The notes: generated by a model from the sequence alone, not told the origin. A stretch of DNA of 64,000 nt from DATJGR01 sp041739525 (GCA_041739525.1 JBGSNQ010000165.1:1-64000); one strand, 5' to 3'. Positions 43,110 to 52,504 are shown, numbered from the stretch's first letter. Translations and numbers: made by a program.

Positions 43110-44003
43110 TCATCGATAGAGTGCCCTGTAGCGCGTTGGCGTCATTCCCGTTTCGCGTCGAAACAGGAATGCAAAACGACTGGGACTGCCGAAACCGAGC
43201 GCATACGTTAGGTTGGCGACACTGTCTTCAGTATCGCGCAACAGAGGCTTCGCGCATTCGACGCGCCGCCGAAGCACGTACTGGAGCGGCGGTAAACCGG
43301 TCGTGCGTTTGAAGTTGTGCGCGAACCGGTGATGGCTCAACCCGGCAACCTGCGCGAGTTCATCGATGCGAATCTCGTTCGTGATGTTGTCGTCGATGTA
43401 TCTCGTGACGCGCCTCAACGCACACGGTGACATGCCCCCGGTGTGTTCCGACGATTTCGCGCGAGGCGCCGCGTATCGAGCGATGAGGTATGCAGCGAGC
43501 GCAGCGCCCAGTGCCTCACCATACACGCGGCCCGACGGATAGCCGGCGTTCGCCTCCGTTTCGAGGCCTTTGGCGATACGCACGATCTGCGGATCGTTCA
43601 GCGCGTAGTGCTCTTCGAACAGCGGTTCGGCAACGTTCGGTGCATCGACTGCCTGGGCCACGAACTCGGGCGTCAACGCCATCACGAGTTGCTCTTTCGG
43701 GCCGTGCCGAACCTGCAGCAGCGACCCGGCAGAGATCAGCGAGACTTCGCCCGGTGCAACCGACTGACGGTGATACTCGCCCGCGCGCTTCACCTCTACG
43801 ACGGCAGGCGCCGACCGGTGCAGGATCACGGCGTGTTCGCGCAGATAGAACTCGCGTGTGTCGATATCGTGCTCGACGCGGTGTAGCTCTACGACCACAC
43901 CACCCCAGCGCTCGCCGCTCGACCAAACCGTTGCCGCGTCATCGACGATCCGTACGGGATGTCCACTCTGAGGATCGCGCGTTGCGATATGACTGCGTTG
44001 CAT
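43110..44003 (-). CDS. AraC family transcriptional regulator
   Basis: A 297-residue activator. The C-terminal double helix-turn-helix spans about residues 200-297 (EIRIDELAQVAGLSHHRFAHNFKRTTG and the second helix motif SVANLTYALGFGSPSRFAFLFRRETGMTP). The N-terminal half is a ligand-binding cupin-like region. The start is ATG 44003 with GGGGA upstream, shortening the frame by 32 residues. It probably controls the downstream di-haem and haloperoxidase-like genes, which lie in the same direction. A CRP-like site lies about 82 bp upstream. Confidence 0.9.
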   Translation of the reverse strand: MQRSHIATRDPQSGHPVRIVDDAATVWSSGERWGGVVVELHRVEHDIDTREFYLREHAVILHRSAPAVVEVKRAGEYHRQSVAPGEVSLISAGSLLQVRHGPKEQLVMALTPEFVAQAVDAPNVAEPLFEEHYALNDPQIVRIAKGLETEANAGYPSGRVYGEALGAALAAYLIARYAAPRAKSSEHTGGMSPCALRRVTRYIDDNITNEIRIDELAQVAGLSHHRFAHNFKRTTGLPPLQYVLRRRVECAKPLLRDTEDSVANLTYALGFGSPSRFAFLFRRETGMTPTRYRALYR

Positions 44004-44084
44004 CGTGTCGTCCCCTGCTACGTCGCCGCATTTAGCCGAGCGACCTGGTTCGACGCGATGGTGTAGAGCACACGCTGCCGGGAC

Positions 44085-44100
44085 TGTGACCTGTGTCACG
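44085..44100. promoter_or_regulatory. CRP/FNR-like binding site
   Basis: TGTGACCTGTGTCACG matches the CRP consensus TGTGA-N6-TCACA at all but one of the conserved positions. It lies 82-97 bp upstream of the AraC gene and about 90 bp downstream of the second RND gene's stop. Regulation by a CRP-type protein of the AraC operon is therefore possible. Confidence 0.5.
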
Positions 44101-44182
44101 CTTCAATGTAGGTCTCTGTCCACCACCCGACGAATTGCGGCGCGCCGTTCTCCTAGCAGTTCGGTCCAACGGCAGGAACGAG

Positions 44183-47100
44183 TTACGCCGCCGCCAGCGG
44201 CGCTGACTGCTCTGCGGCGTCGGCCGCGTCCTTCGGTGCCAGCAACAGATACATCGCGGGCGTGACGATGCGTGCGATCAGAGTCGAACTGACAAGGCCA
44301 CCAATCAGCACCATCGCCAGCGGCGAATACAACGGCGAGTGTTCGAACACGAGCGGTGACAACCCGCCGATGGCCGTGAGCGAGGTCAGCAGAACCGGCA
44401 GGAAGCGCACCTCACCGGCGCGTTCGATGGCTTCTCGCAATCGCACGCCTTTGGCCCGCTGCTGGTTCGCGAACTCGACCAGCAGAATGGAGTTCTTGAT
44501 CTCGATGCCGACCAGCGCGACGAATCCGATTACCGCAGTGAACGACAACGATTCACCGGCGATCGCCAGTGCGATGAGGCCGCCCATGATGCCGAACGGA
44601 ATCACGAATGCGACCACCGCGGTCGTAGAGAACGACCGGAACTCGAGCAGCAGCACGGCGAGGATGCCGAACAGCGCGACCATCGTTGCCGGCAGCAGTC
44701 CGCCGAAGCTGCGCTCCTGCGCCTCCGCTGCGCCACCGAAGCTCAACGTGTAACCGGCGGGCATACGCAGGCTTGCGAGTTGTCTTGCAACATCCTGTGT
44801 CACGCTCGACGTCAGATGTCCGAACTCGGTGTATGCACGCACCGTGACCGTACGTTCACGCTCGAAACGGTCGATCCGCGCGGGACCCGACTTCAACTGC
44901 GGGTTTGCGAGTTCGGCAAGCGGCGACGCGGCGCCTTCGCCGTTCCACACGTACAGCCGGTCGAGGTCGCTCACCGACATCACGTCGGCGCGCGGCGCAC
45001 GCAGAATCACCGGATACGAGTCGCCAACCGGGTCGCGGAACTCGGCCACCGATACACCGCCGATGGCGACGCGCAGCGTCTGATCTATCGACCCGGCCGG
45101 AACGCCGCGTAAGCTTGCCGCGGCGCTGTCGATGTTCATGTCGAGATCGACCAGCCGCGCCGCCAACGGATTCGAAACATCGCGCGTACCGGGCGTGCCG
45201 CGCACGATCCGCTCGACGTCGGCCGCGATCTCGGTGAGCGCCGCGATATCGGGCCCACGCACGCGCACCGCAATCGGCGCTTCGATCGGTGGACCGTTTT
45301 CGAACCGGCGCACGTTGAAGCGCGCACCCGGATACGTCTTCAGCTTCGCGCGTAGCGCCTCGAGCGTTGCATGTCCCGACACCGATTCCCAACGATCGAA
45401 CCGAACGTAGATGGAGCCGACGTTCGACTGCTGCTCTTCCGGTATCACGTTGTAGTAGATCTGAGGGTTACCGCGGCCGGTGTTGGCGAATCGCCAGACG
45501 AAATGCGGTTCTGCCGCGATCACACCGTCGGCGAACAGCACCGCGCGATCCGTTTCACTCACGGCGGTGCCCTGCGGCAACTCGACATCCACCAGGAAGT
45601 AAGGGCTGTCGTTTTCCGGGAACAGACTGAAGCCGAGTTTCGGCACCAGCGTCAGCGTTGCCGCAACGAGCAATAGCGAGACGGCAACCGTGCTGCGCGG
45701 CCAGCCGAGTGCTACGTGCAGCGCCGGCCGATAGATGCGGTGGATGCCGCGCATCACTACATCGAGGAAAACGTTGGTGTGACCCGCACCGGAACTCGGC
45801 AGCGCGCGGCTAGCCAGAAACGGCACGATCGTCAGCGAAACGATCAACGACGACGCGATGGTGCACACCACTGCCACCGGCAACGAGCGGATGAAGTCGC
45901 CGGCCCCTTCCGGTAGCGACATCAACGGCACGAACGCGAGCAGGAGCGTGGCTGTACAACCGACCACGGCGATGTTGATTTCGGATACACCTGCGATCGC
46001 TGCTTCGCGCGGCGCAAGCCCTTCGCGCAAACGTCGTGCGATGTTCTCGGTAACGACGATCGAATCGTCCACCAACAGCCCAAGCGCAAGCACGAACCCG
46101 GCAATCGAAAGCTGGTTCAGTGAATAGCCGAGGAATTGCAGCGCGACCACACCCATCGACAACGACAGCGGAATCGACACCATTACGACGAGCGACGCAC
46201 GATAGCCGAGCGGCAGCAGTGTCAGCAGCACGAGCCCTATCGCGATCAGGAAGTCGCGGCCAAGCGAGCCCAGCCGGTGCTCCACCGTCACCGCCTGATC
46301 GAAACCGCGTTCGAGCCGGATCTCCGGCGGCAAGCGCGGTTCGAACCCATCGACCTGCGCGCGCACGCCGTCGATCACGTCGAATACGGTAGCCCCGAGC
46401 TTGGCGCGCGCGGTGACGAACAACGCGCGTTCGCCGTTGAAGCGGGTGATGTGGCTTCGCTGGTCGTTCGACCACGCAACATCGGCAACATCGCCCACTG
46501 TGACCACTGAGCCTTCACTGGATCGCAGCACCACGCTGCGTATTTCATCGAGGCTGTCGAATGAACCGGTGGCCTCGACGTTGAATCGGCGCCCTCCCGA
46601 TTCAACTGCACCGATCGGTGCATCCAGACCTTCGCGCGTCAACGCATCGGCAACGGCCGTGAGCGGCAAGCGATACGCGGCAAGCCGGTCGAGATCCGCG
46701 GCCACGCGCACTTCGGCGGCAGGCACGCCCCAGATCTCCGAGTGTTGTACACCGGGCGCACGCTCGATCGCGTCGCGCAGATCGCGTGCATAACCTTCCA
46801 TGCGCCGGAACGAGGCCGTTTCGCTGACCAGCGCCATCTGTACGACGTTCGTCTGCGCGGGATTGCGGCGGTCCGCCCGCACCAGTGTAACGCCGTCAGG
46901 GAGGCTGGACCGCACGACGTTCAACTCGCGCACCACCTCGTCGTACTTCTTCTCCGGCTCGGAACCGTAGATGAACTCGACGCCTATGGTCGCGACACCG
47001 GCGCGACTGCCCGAAGTAATCTGTCGAACGTCTTCGAGACCGTTCAGTGCGTTCTCGATAGGGATCGCGATGAGGCGTTCGATCTGCTCGGCGTCGGCGC

Positions 47101-47260
47101 CGGGCAACAGCACCACCACACCGACGGCGGGGAAACGCGTGATCGGGTCTTCCGATTTCGCGATGTTGCGTACCGAACTGGTACCGAGCGCGATCAGCAG
47201 CGCGAACATCACCAGCGTGAATTGCCAGCGATCGACGAAGAACCGGGTGATCGCGTCCAT
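44183..47260 (-). CDS. RND efflux transporter, second system
   Basis: A 1025-residue AcrB-type proton-driven pump. TM4 carries D398/D399 (GLLVDDSIVVTENI), the proton-relay pair of the HAE group. The sequence around PLVFEHSPLYSPLAMVLIGG and the family pattern place it closer to the group found in soil and marine bacteria than to AcrB itself. The start overlaps the adaptor stop by one base (TGATG). The system is adaptor plus pump only, with no outer-membrane protein gene adjacent, and is presumably repressed by the divergent TetR upstream of the adaptor. Confidence 0.94.
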   Translation of the reverse strand: MDAITRFFVDRWQFTLVMFALLIALGTSSVRNIAKSEDPITRFPAVGVVVLLPGADAEQIERLIAIPIENALNGLEDVRQITSGSRAGVATIGVEFIYGSEPEKKYDEVVRELNVVRSSLPDGVTLVRADRRNPAQTNVVQMALVSETASFRRMEGYARDLRDAIERAPGVQHSEIWGVPAAEVRVAADLDRLAAYRLPLTAVADALTREGLDAPIGAVESGGRRFNVEATGSFDSLDEIRSVVLRSSEGSVVTVGDVADVAWSNDQRSHITRFNGERALFVTARAKLGATVFDVIDGVRAQVDGFEPRLPPEIRLERGFDQAVTVEHRLGSLGRDFLIAIGLVLLTLLPLGYRASLVVMVSIPLSLSMGVVALQFLGYSLNQLSIAGFVLALGLLVDDSIVVTENIARRLREGLAPREAAIAGVSEINIAVVGCTATLLLAFVPLMSLPEGAGDFIRSLPVAVVCTIASSLIVSLTIVPFLASRALPSSGAGHTNVFLDVVMRGIHRIYRPALHVALGWPRSTVAVSLLLVAATLTLVPKLGFSLFPENDSPYFLVDVELPQGTAVSETDRAVLFADGVIAAEPHFVWRFANTGRGNPQIYYNVIPEEQQSNVGSIYVRFDRWESVSGHATLEALRAKLKTYPGARFNVRRFENGPPIEAPIAVRVRGPDIAALTEIAADVERIVRGTPGTRDVSNPLAARLVDLDMNIDSAAASLRGVPAGSIDQTLRVAIGGVSVAEFRDPVGDSYPVILRAPRADVMSVSDLDRLYVWNGEGAASPLAELANPQLKSGPARIDRFERERTVTVRAYTEFGHLTSSVTQDVARQLASLRMPAGYTLSFGGAAEAQERSFGGLLPATMVALFGILAVLLLEFRSFSTTAVVAFVIPFGIMGGLIALAIAGESLSFTAVIGFVALVGIEIKNSILLVEFANQQRAKGVRLREAIERAGEVRFLPVLLTSLTAIGGLSPLVFEHSPLYSPLAMVLIGGLVSSTLIARIVTPAMYLLLAPKDAADAAEQSAPLAAA

Positions 47261-48339
47261 CAGCCGGGCTGCGCGATCCGCACCGGCTCGCCATCTCTGA
47301 CGTAAGCGGCACCGGCCGCTACTACGCGCTCACCCACTTCGAGACCGGACACGACCAGCACGCCGTCGCGGGCGATGCCGGACGTCTGCACCGCGCGGCG
47401 GCGCGCGATGTTGTCGCCATCTACTACGAATACGGTGCCTTGGTCGGCACGACCGTCGAGCAGCGACAACGTCGGCACGATCAGCGCGATTTGCGCATCC
47501 GCTGCCGCGGCCACGGCAATTTCGACCTGCGCTACTTGTCCGCTGCGCAGCCCAACAGGATCATCGGGGCGCACTTCGACTTCGAACGCGCCGGTCGCAT
47601 CGTCGCTTTTCGCGGCTACGCGCACGACCTTGGCGGCGCGTTGCGGCAGTCCGGCAATCTGCACCGTTGCAATGCTGCCAACGTCGACTCGGGCCGCCGC
47701 GCGCGATGCCACTGCCGCACGCACGACCATGCCCTGCGCCGTTTCGCCGAGCACGAGGATCGGCGTACCTGCATTGACCATCTGTGCGGGTTCGGCCTGC
47801 CGCCGCAACACCACGCCGGACGCAGGCGCCGTGAGCAACGTACTTTCCTGCGCACGCTCCACTGCAAGTCGCGCATCGTCCACCGCGGTTTGCGATATAA
47901 AGCCTTTCTCGAACAGCGCCTGATTGCGCGCGAGCAGGCGCTCGGCGTTCTCGCGCGCTTGCGTTGCTTCCGTCGGATTGGAGCCGACGCTGGTACGGCG
48001 CAACGAGGCAAGCTGTTGCCCGGGAACGACCACATCGCCCGTGTCGACCCGCAGCGACAGAATCACCCCGGGGGCATTGAAGGACAGTTCGGTCTCGCGC
48101 TTGTAGCCGACCAGGCCGCTGGCGCGAATCGCGCCGGCGTCCACGGCACTGGCGACCGAAACCACCGAAACGACCGGCCGAAGGTCGGGCGGCGGCGCGA
48201 GTTCGCTGGGACGCGCCTCTCCACAACCCGACAGCAGGGCCGCCACCGCGGCAGACAGCACAATCGCAACGACTACACCAAAGGCCGAGTTCGCTACTGG
48301 CCATCGCAGGTGCTCAGAACGGCACGAGTTCGAATGCAT
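47260..48339 (-). CDS. RND efflux adaptor lipoprotein, second system
   Basis: A 359-residue HlyD/MFP-family adaptor. The N-terminal signal ends in the lipobox LLSGC (Cys about residue 39), so it is lipid-anchored, unlike the first system's adaptor. Lipoyl halves (VDTGDVVVPGQQLASL, LTAPASGVVLRR) flank a short coiled coil (about 125-170). The beta-barrel follows. It overlaps the pump gene by one base. Two TetR operators lie 27-76 bp upstream, between it and the divergent TetR gene. Confidence 0.93.
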   Translation of the reverse strand: MHSNSCRSEHLRWPVANSAFGVVVAIVLSAAVAALLSGCGEARPSELAPPPDLRPVVSVVSVASAVDAGAIRASGLVGYKRETELSFNAPGVILSLRVDTGDVVVPGQQLASLRRTSVGSNPTEATQARENAERLLARNQALFEKGFISQTAVDDARLAVERAQESTLLTAPASGVVLRRQAEPAQMVNAGTPILVLGETAQGMVVRAAVASRAAARVDVGSIATVQIAGLPQRAAKVVRVAAKSDDATGAFEVEVRPDDPVGLRSGQVAQVEIAVAAAADAQIALIVPTLSLLDGRADQGTVFVVDGDNIARRRAVQTSGIARDGVLVVSGLEVGERVVAAGAAYVRDGEPVRIAQPG

Positions 48340-48365
48340 CGCCGATCCTCCTTTCAGTCCTGGGT

Positions 48366-48415
48366 CTTGACACTGTCAGGTGGGTAGTTTCGTAACACTA
48401 CTTGACATTGTCAAG
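48366..48415. promoter_or_regulatory. Two TetR operators between the RND adaptor and TetR genes
   Basis: CTTGACATTGTCAAG (48401-48415) is a perfect palindrome with one central base, and CTTGACACTGTCAGG (48366-48380) is its imperfect counterpart 35 bp away. Each contains a TTGACA usable as a -35 element. Repressor bound to both would block the adaptor/pump promoter and probably the TetR promoter. Confidence 0.75.
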
Positions 48416-48438
48416 GCAGAACGCGAGGATCGCGCGCC

Positions 48439-49026
48439 ATGTCAGCTGATCTGCGCCGCGTCGTTCTCGACGCGAGCCTTGACCTTATTCAGGAAGAGGG
48501 GCTCGCGGCTTTGAGCATGCGCGAAGTGGCGCGCCGCGCGGGTGTCAGCCACCAGGCGCCGTACCACCACTTTCGCGATCGCGAAGGAATTCTCGCGGCC
48601 ATCGCGATGGACGGCTTCATCAAGCTGCACAAGGGCATGATGAAAGCCGTGGCGCCCCTCACCGACCCGGTCGACCGCCTGAACGCCGTCGGCGGCGCCT
48701 ACCTCACGTTCGCCGTGCGCAATCAGGCGCATTTCAAGATCATGTTCCGCTCCGAACTGGTTGCGATCGACAAGCACGAAGCGCTGAAGGAGCGTGCCGA
48801 TGCCGCATTCGACTTCGTCACCTCGATCGTTGCCGAAGTCGCGCAGCGGCGCGGTGCGAAGGACACGCTGCCGCTCGTCATCGCCGCCTGGTCGCTGGCG
48901 CACGGCGCCGCCACGCTGCTGCTCGAAGGCAAACTCGATCACCGCTATGGAAACACCGACAAGCAACGTATGGCCGGTGCGATGGCAGCGATCGAAGCTT
49001 TCGGTAACCTGATGGCCCGGGACTGA
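48439..49026 (+). CDS. TetR/AcrR family regulator, WHG-type C-terminus
   Basis: A 195-residue repressor. The HTH region is LALDLIQEEGLAALSMREVA-like at residues 10-30 (here DASLDLIQEEGLAALSMREV) with recognition helix VSHQAPYHHFRDREGILA. The C-terminal domain contains the WSLAHGAATLLLEG motif typical of the WHG (TetR_C_13) family, where the cavity binds hydrophobic ligands. It should control the divergently encoded RND system via the two operators upstream. The downstream gene starts 9 bp later. Confidence 0.92.
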   Translation: MSADLRRVVLDASLDLIQEEGLAALSMREVARRAGVSHQAPYHHFRDREGILAAIAMDGFIKLHKGMMKAVAPLTDPVDRLNAVGGAYLTFAVRNQAHFKIMFRSELVAIDKHEALKERADAAFDFVTSIVAEVAQRRGAKDTLPLVIAAWSLAHGAATLLLEGKLDHRYGNTDKQRMAGAMAAIEAFGNLMARD

Positions 49027-49034
49027 GGCCGCCC

Positions 49035-49421
49035 ATGAAACTCCGCATCGTCGACGACTCGATCCGGTTGCGCCTCACGGTGTCGGAAGTGGCGTCGATC
49101 GCGCGCGGTGCTGCAGTCGAGTCGCGCACCCGCTTTCCTTCCGCAACGCTCGACTACGCCCTGTGGGTTGCCGACGTACCGCACATCGCCGCACGCTTCG
49201 ACGCCGCGCGCATCGCGATCACTCTGCCGCGGGCGGTCGCCTCACGCTGGGCCGGCAGCAACGAGGTATCGCTTCATGGCGAACAGCAGATCGGCGACGG
49301 CGTGTTGCGGATCCTCGTGGAGAAGGACTTCACCTGTGTGGAACCGCGCGAGGGTGAGGATCAGGGAGATCTGTATCCGAATCCGAAGAGCGTTTCGGCG
49401 AAGGTGTCCGACGGCGCTTAG
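49035..49421 (+). CDS. DUF7009-like small conserved protein
   Basis: A 128-residue soluble protein matching the pattern of a small family that begins MKLRI..SIRLRLTVSEV and contains ALWVADVPHIAARFD. I recall this family as DUF7009, without known function; the name should be checked. It has no signal peptide or cysteine cluster. It lies 9 bp after the TetR gene and is probably co-transcribed. Its last bases overlap the convergent operon by 4 nt. Confidence 0.7.
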   Translation: MKLRIVDDSIRLRLTVSEVASIARGAAVESRTRFPSATLDYALWVADVPHIAARFDAARIAITLPRAVASRWAGSNEVSLHGEQQIGDGVLRILVEKDFTCVEPREGEDQGDLYPNPKSVSAKVSDGA

Positions 49422-49963
49422 CGCGCGCAGAGTTTCTGTATTTCGCCGATTGCGCGCGATGAGCCGACCAGCGAGATGTGGTACGAACGCTCGCCGTCAG
49501 CCAGCAACAACAGTTCGAGGCTTTTTCCGTTGCGCATGCCACGGACGATTTCGTTCGCCGAGGATTGTGGTACGACCATCGCATTGCCTCGCGGATTGAG
49601 CCGCCACCGAGCGGCCTTCATCGGACCGTTGTCGAATTTCCAGCGAACTTCCTCGGAACTCAGCAATTCACCATTCTCGAGCATGAATCGAACGTCGATC
49701 TCGCCGGTTGCGCTCCAGCACCGAACCGTCGCAGTGACGACGTCACCGCCAACGGGCTCGGACGTTTGCGACGCGGCGCCGACGACACCGGCTTTGTGCA
49801 TCGGATCGGCGTACTGCTCGAATCGCCAGTCGAGCGGCGGCAACTCAGACACGGCGGCGAATGAAACACCCGAAATCACCACGATTCCGCCGCCGAAGAG
49901 CCACGCGACAAGTCTCCGGAACCCGATTCCGGCGCGATGCGGTGGCGACGTGGTCCTGCTCAT
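49418..49963 (-). CDS. Membrane-anchored periplasmic protein of unknown function
   Basis: A 181-residue protein with one N-terminal membrane segment (residues 15-35, LVAWLFGGGIVVISGVSFAA) and a periplasmic beta-rich domain (TVRCWSATGEIDVRFML, WKFDNGPMKAARWRLN, SYHISLVGSS). The pattern ending in a Cys near the C-terminus resembles the VasI-like/TssI-associated beta domain, but I cannot confirm it. The start ATG 49963 overlaps the hydratase stop by 4 nt (ATGA), making it the last gene of a coupled operon. Confidence 0.6.
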   Translation of the reverse strand: MSRTTSPPHRAGIGFRRLVAWLFGGGIVVISGVSFAAVSELPPLDWRFEQYADPMHKAGVVGAASQTSEPVGGDVVTATVRCWSATGEIDVRFMLENGELLSSEEVRWKFDNGPMKAARWRLNPRGNAMVVPQSSANEIVRGMRNGKSLELLLLADGERSYHISLVGSSRAIGEIQKLCAR

Positions 49964-50757
49964 CGTCCGCGGAACTGCGGGCTGCGCTTCTCCGCGAACG
50001 CGCGTCGCCCTTCTTTGTAATCCTCGCTGTTGAAGCACGCATCGACCAGCGGCGCCACGTCGCGCGCCGCTTCGAGGTTCGAGTAGCGCTCGTACGCATT
50101 GATCGAAGCTTTCGACGCGCGGATCGTCAGCGGTGCGTTCGCGGCTATCGTCGCGGCATACGCACGCACGCGCGCCTCGAGCTGCTCGTCGGGGACTACG
50201 AAGTTGATCAACCCGATGCGCAACGCTTCGTCCGCTTCGAGAAAACGGGCGCTGAACAGGATGTCGCGCGCGGACGATGGACCCACGAGGCGCGCCAGCG
50301 CCGCGGTGCCCGCGTATTCGTAGCCGAGTCCGAGTTTCGCGGCGGGAATGCCGAATCGCGAACCCGGCGTTGCGAACCGCACGTCGGCATTCAGCGCAAT
50401 GGCAAGACCACCACCGATGCAGAAGCCCTGGATCATTGCGATGAACGGCTTTTCCAGATGCGAAAGCCAATGATGACCGCGCCCGGAAATTTCGCCGTAT
50501 TCCTTACGCTGCTGCGCATTCGCGCGGTGCTGATCGAACTCCGAGATGTCCGCGCCGGCCGCGAACGCTTTTCCGCCCGCGCCTTTCATCACCACCACTC
50601 GCACGTCGTCGTCCTTTTGAAACGCTTCGAGTGCATCGCCGATGCCCTGCCACATCTCCAACGACACCGCGTTGCGCCGCTGCGGATGGTTGAACGTCAA
50701 CCAGCCGATGCCGCCTTCGACGTCCGCCAGAATCTTCTCGGTCTTCAGTTTGATCAT
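49960..50757 (-). CDS. Enoyl-CoA hydratase/isomerase family protein
   Basis: A 265-residue crotonase-fold enzyme. Oxyanion-hole segments are AGGKAFAAGADISEF and IQGFCIGGGLAIALNADV. Residues at the usual catalytic Glu positions (G/E..) could not be assigned with certainty. It would hydrate or isomerise an enoyl-CoA. It overlaps the CoA-transferase gene by 4 nt and the anchored-protein gene by 4 nt. With the CoA-transferase it suggests activation and beta-oxidation-type processing of an acid. Confidence 0.9.
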   Translation of the reverse strand: MIKLKTEKILADVEGGIGWLTFNHPQRRNAVSLEMWQGIGDALEAFQKDDDVRVVVMKGAGGKAFAAGADISEFDQHRANAQQRKEYGEISGRGHHWLSHLEKPFIAMIQGFCIGGGLAIALNADVRFATPGSRFGIPAAKLGLGYEYAGTAALARLVGPSSARDILFSARFLEADEALRIGLINFVVPDEQLEARVRAYAATIAANAPLTIRASKASINAYERYSNLEAARDVAPLVDACFNSEDYKEGRRAFAEKRSPQFRGR

Positions 50758-51956
50758 GAAATGGCTCCTGCCTGCGTGAGGCGTTCGATTTCAGCCGCAG
50801 CGATACCGAACTCGCGCAGCACTTCGTGGGTGTGTTCACCGGGATCGGGCCCGGCGTGATGAAAACGTTCCGCGGCTGGAAACAGCGACAGGTTGATCGG
50901 CGAGCGCACCAGCTCGATGTCACCGAGATCTTTGTGCGGCGCCGGGCGGGTCATCCGCAGGTGTTTCACCTGAGCGTCCTCGAATGCTTCGCCGATGGTG
51001 TAGATGGGTCCGCACGGAACACCGACCGGATTCAAGCGCTCCACCAGCTGCGCCGTCGTGAACCGTCGCGTGACCTCGCTAACGGATTCATTCAGGCGCT
51101 GCCGATTCCGGAATCGCGAACGCCCATCGGCATACGCGGGATCGAGCAGCAGTTCCGGTGCGTCGAGCGCCTCGCAGAAACTCTTCCACATCTTACCGGT
51201 ACTCGCCGCGAGATTGACGAGGCCATCCTTGGATTCATACGTGCCCATCGGCACCTGCACGGGATGGAAGTTGCCCTGTTTGCCCGGAATTTCCTTGTTC
51301 ATCGTGTACCGCGCGCCCTGGAAATCGAGCTTGCTCAACATGCCTTCCAGCAACGACGTGTGCACCCATTGGCCCTCGCCGGTACGCTCGCGATGCAGCA
51401 GCGCGAGCAGAATGCCCTGCCCCAGAAACATCCCGGCGGTCGTGTCGGAAATCGCGATGCCCACGCGCATCGGCGGCGCACCCGGCTCGCCGGTAATCGA
51501 CATCAGGCCGCTCATACCTTGCACGATCTGATCGACGCCGGGCCGATCGCCATACGGCCCGTCCTGGCCGAAACCGGAAATGCTGGCAAGAATGATGCGC
51601 GGATTGATCACGCGCAGTTGCGGGTAGTCGATACCGAGCCGCGACTTCACATCTGCGCGAAAATTCTCCACCACGACGTCAGCACGCGCGACGAGTTGCC
51701 GAAACAGTGTGGCCCCGTCAGCGTGTTTGAGATCGATGCACACGCCGCGTTTGTTGCGATGCAGATTCTGATCGTCCGGGCCATGACGCACACCGGTCAC
51801 CGAACCACCGGATCCGTCGCGCCCGGCGGGCGGTTCGATCTTGATGACGTCGGCGCCCCAGTCTGCCAACAACCGCACCGCAGTAGGCCCGGCGCGCGCG
51901 ATTGTCAGATCGAGCACCACGCAATCCGACAACGGCAGTGATGGTTCGTTCGTCAT
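50754..51956 (-). CDS. Class III CoA-transferase (CaiB/BaiF family)
   Basis: A 400-residue enzyme. The catalytic Asp is D142 (RPGVDQIVQGMSG), corresponding to D169 of formyl-CoA transferase. N-terminal LLADWGADVIKIEPPAGRD is the family signature. It would transfer CoA to a carboxylic acid such as a bile acid, a carnitine-like compound or an aromatic acid. The start is ATG 51956, overlapping the cytochrome gene's stop by 4 nt. It is the activating enzyme of the operon. Confidence 0.93.
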   Translation of the reverse strand: MTNEPSLPLSDCVVLDLTIARAGPTAVRLLADWGADVIKIEPPAGRDGSGGSVTGVRHGPDDQNLHRNKRGVCIDLKHADGATLFRQLVARADVVVENFRADVKSRLGIDYPQLRVINPRIILASISGFGQDGPYGDRPGVDQIVQGMSGLMSITGEPGAPPMRVGIAISDTTAGMFLGQGILLALLHRERTGEGQWVHTSLLEGMLSKLDFQGARYTMNKEIPGKQGNFHPVQVPMGTYESKDGLVNLAASTGKMWKSFCEALDAPELLLDPAYADGRSRFRNRQRLNESVSEVTRRFTTAQLVERLNPVGVPCGPIYTIGEAFEDAQVKHLRMTRPAPHKDLGDIELVRSPINLSLFPAAERFHHAGPDPGEHTHEVLREFGIAAAEIERLTQAGAIS

Positions 51957-52504
51957 TGCTGGTAACCCTCCTCCGAATGCTCCGGTGCGGCGTCTGCGGT
52001 CATCTTTGCGTACGCTTCCGGCTCCAACAGCGGCAGCTTGCGCAGGAACGCGACGAGGCTCCAGATGACATCGTCGTCGCGCGTCATGCCCCACGCCGGC
52101 ATCGCCGACGACTTGATGCCGTGCTTGATGATCCAGAAGCGTCGCGCCGCAGCGGCCTCGCCGTCGTCGCGCGCGAACTCCGCGCCCGCGAGCGGGGGCG
52201 CAACGGGATACAGCCCCTTTCGGAACTCGTTATCGGCTACCCCCGGGGCGAGATGGCAGCCCACGCACAGGTGAGCGTATTCCTTCGCGCCGGCAGCCAG
52301 GAGCGTCGGCGAATCGAGGTCCGGCACCTTGATGCCGATGGCCCGCACGGCGATCGAGCGTTCGCGCGTGGTCTGCGCGACCCATCGGAAGACGACGCCG
52401 TGCGGCGCATCCGCCGCCACGTCGAAAACACCGACATAGACATAGGCCAACGCGGCCAGCACGACCACCAGCAACGTCACCACCACCACTCTCAACGTGG
52501 TCAT
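51953..52504 (-). CDS. Mono-haem c-type cytochrome
   Basis: A 183-residue protein with an N-terminal membrane segment (residues 5-27, probably a signal anchor) and one CxxCH haem site (C80, C83, H84). A distal Met lies in SSAMPAWGM. The remainder is the usual class I cytochrome fold of about 100 residues with DDDVIWSLVAFLRKLP. It would pass electrons in the periplasm. It opens an operon of acyl-CoA enzymes, an unusual context for a cytochrome c. Confidence 0.9.
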   Translation of the reverse strand: MTTLRVVVVTLLVVVLAALAYVYVGVFDVAADAPHGVVFRWVAQTTRERSIAVRAIGIKVPDLDSPTLLAAGAKEYAHLCVGCHLAPGVADNEFRKGLYPVAPPLAGAEFARDDGEAAAARRFWIIKHGIKSSAMPAWGMTRDDDVIWSLVAFLRKLPLLEPEAYAKMTADAAPEHSEEGYQQ

